From Ignavibacteriota bacterium (GTDB lineage: Bacteria; Bacteroidota; Ignavibacteria; Ignavibacteriales; Melioribacteraceae): a stretch of 64,000 nucleotides of DNA. Location: positions 248,001 through 312,000 of the forward strand of contig JADJOX010000005.1 of assembly GCA_016713565.1 (NCBI GenBank), in the 5' to 3' direction. Below the pieces are notes generated by a model that made no database searches, was not told where the DNA came from, and worked only from the letters and a program-made list of their open reading frames with translations. Below are positions 62,949 through 64,000 of the stretch, piece after piece. Every line of letters starts with the position of its first letter. Positions within the stretch are counted from its first letter, which is position 1. The position numbers were made by a program, and so were the translations under genes.

Positions 62949-64000
62949 ATGTTTTTACCCGTTAAAGAACAGTTAGAAATTGTTAAAAGAGGCGCTTCTG
63001 AAATTATCCCCGAAGAAGAATTAATTCAGAAATTAGAAAAATCAAGAGCAGAAAATAAACCGTTAAAAATTAAATTAGGCTGTGATCCGACCAGACCCGA
63101 TTTACATATTGGACATTCAGTTGTATTGAGAAAATTAGCTCAATTTCAAAAACTTGGCCATACCGCAATTTTGATAATTGGTGATTTTACCGCAATGATT
63201 GGTGATCCATCTGGCAGAAACGCAACAAGACCGCCCTTAACATTTGAAGAAGCTCAGGAAAATGCCAAAAGTTATTGGCATCAGGCAAAAAAAATTCTTG
63301 ATCCTGAAAAAACAAAAATTGTAAATAATTCCGACTGGTTAGGAAAAATGAATTTTCAGGATGTTATAAAATTAGCTTCAAAATATACGGTAGCACGAAT
63401 GTTGGAAAGAGATGATTTTACAAAAAGATTTCACGGGGGAATACCTATAAGCATGCATGAATTACTTTATCCATTGGCTCAAGCAATGGATTCTGTTGCG
63501 ATTGAAAGCGACCTAGAACTTGGAGGAACCGATCAGAAATTTAATTTGTTAGTGGGTCGTGATATACAACGTGAATACGGAGTTGAGGCTCAAGCAATTT
63601 TAACAATGCCGCTTTTAGTTGGCACAGACGGTACAGAAAAAATGAGCAAATCATACGGAAATTATATTGGTATAGATGATACGCCGCAAGATATTTACGG
63701 GAAAACTCTATCAATTCCGGATGAATTAATTTATACTTATTTTGAACTTGGAACAGATATTTCTCCTCAAGAATTAAATGAAATAAAAAGCACACTTGCT
63801 GATTCTAATAATAATCCAAGAAATACAAAAAGAGCTTTGGCAAGAAAATTTGTTGAGATGTATCATTCGTTGGAAGCCGCTCAAAACGCAGAAGCGGAGT
63901 TTGATAAAATATTTATAAATAAAGGCGTTCCGGATGATATTCCGGAATTGAAAATTTCTGAAAAAGATGTTGATATTATTGATCTAATTATGAAAGCTGA
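62949..64000 (+). CDS. tyrS: Tyrosyl-tRNA synthetase (partial, C-terminus outside window)
   Basis: A class I aminoacyl-tRNA synthetase that charges tRNA-Tyr. I translated it from the ATG at 62949; about 350 residues run to the window end without a stop. HIGH-like HIGH is at 53-56 in GCDPTRPDLHIGHS, the KMSKS motif in TEKMSKSYGN, and IESDLELGGTDQKFN and LYPLAQAMDS support the Tyr family. The S4-like C-terminal domain has not been reached. A GAGA purine run lies before the start. Confidence 0.95.
   Translation, partial: MFLPVKEQLEIVKRGASEIIPEEELIQKLEKSRAENKPLKIKLGCDPTRPDLHIGHSVVLRKLAQFQKLGHTAILIIGDFTAMIGDPSGRNATRPPLTFEEAQENAKSYWHQAKKILDPEKTKIVNNSDWLGKMNFQDVIKLASKYTVARMLERDDFTKRFHGGIPISMHELLYPLAQAMDSVAIESDLELGGTDQKFNLLVGRDIQREYGVEAQAILTMPLLVGTDGTEKMSKSYGNYIGIDDTPQDIYGKTLSIPDELIYTYFELGTDISPQELNEIKSTLADSNNNPRNTKRALARKFVEMYHSLEAAQNAEAEFDKIFINKGVPDDIPELKISEKDVDIIDLIMKA

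Overview
The window looks like a chromosomal segment of an Ignavibacteria-type member of the Bacteroidota/Chlorobi lineage. Evidence: low G+C, a secreted protein ending in a type IX secretion sorting domain of the NYPNPFNPST type (22859-23830), an alternative complex III (act) operon instead of a bc1 complex, many SusC/CarboxypepD-type TonB receptors and lipoproteins, and several TTG start codons. The assignment is inferred from gene content only. No tRNA, rRNA, CRISPR array, insertion sequence or intact prophage gene was seen.

Layout. 1-11045 (minus strand): a respiratory operon. From the promoter end it reads actA (pentahaem cytochrome), a 55-residue Tat-signal protein, actB (broken by a frameshift), actC, a fused actD-actE, actF, a second monohaem cytochrome, an unknown polytopic membrane protein, a SCO copper chaperone and ctaD (cut by the window edge). 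11209-20059 (minus): a tightly packed eight-gene run glgA-gmhB-lipoprotein-OMP-TPR-glyA-tatC-polyprenyl synthase. tatC lies just before the act operon, two products of which carry Tat signals. 20169-23830 (plus): hutI, a NamZ-like lipoprotein and a T9SS cargo protein, closed by a strong terminator. 23900-31981: an MltD-like LysM transglycosylase, a DUF1207-like protein and a three-gene minus-strand set headed by a peptidase/propeller/barrel fusion. 32069-35050 (minus): a short-chain polyprenyl synthase (frameshifted), HPr and PTS enzyme I. 35245-36744: a sugar-transporter-like MFS protein.

36998-43087 and 51404-57594 are two separate tripartite RND efflux systems, each with its own TetR regulator and visible palindromic operator candidates. 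Between them lie a TonB receptor, an SGNH esterase, a three-gene set (ZnuD-like TonB receptor, His-containing lipoprotein, small HLRAPP-tailed protein) that may import metal, a hotdog thioesterase, the remains of an ORF6N-type gene and a DUF2141 protein. 57713-62266 carries a DUF5700-type zinc peptidase, a second MFS sugar transporter and a periplasmic GH13 cyclomaltodextrinase/neopullulanase-like enzyme, which together suggest maltodextrin use. The window ends with smpB and the start of tyrS.

The observations most worth checking are the two frameshifts, actB and the polyprenyl synthase. Each is explained by one missing A in an A5 run in the same context (AAAAAT). Others are the putative metal-uptake trio, the tandem abutting palindromes upstream of tetR, and the pseudogene at about 50.8-51.0 kb. 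Nothing here clearly amounts to a wholly new system.
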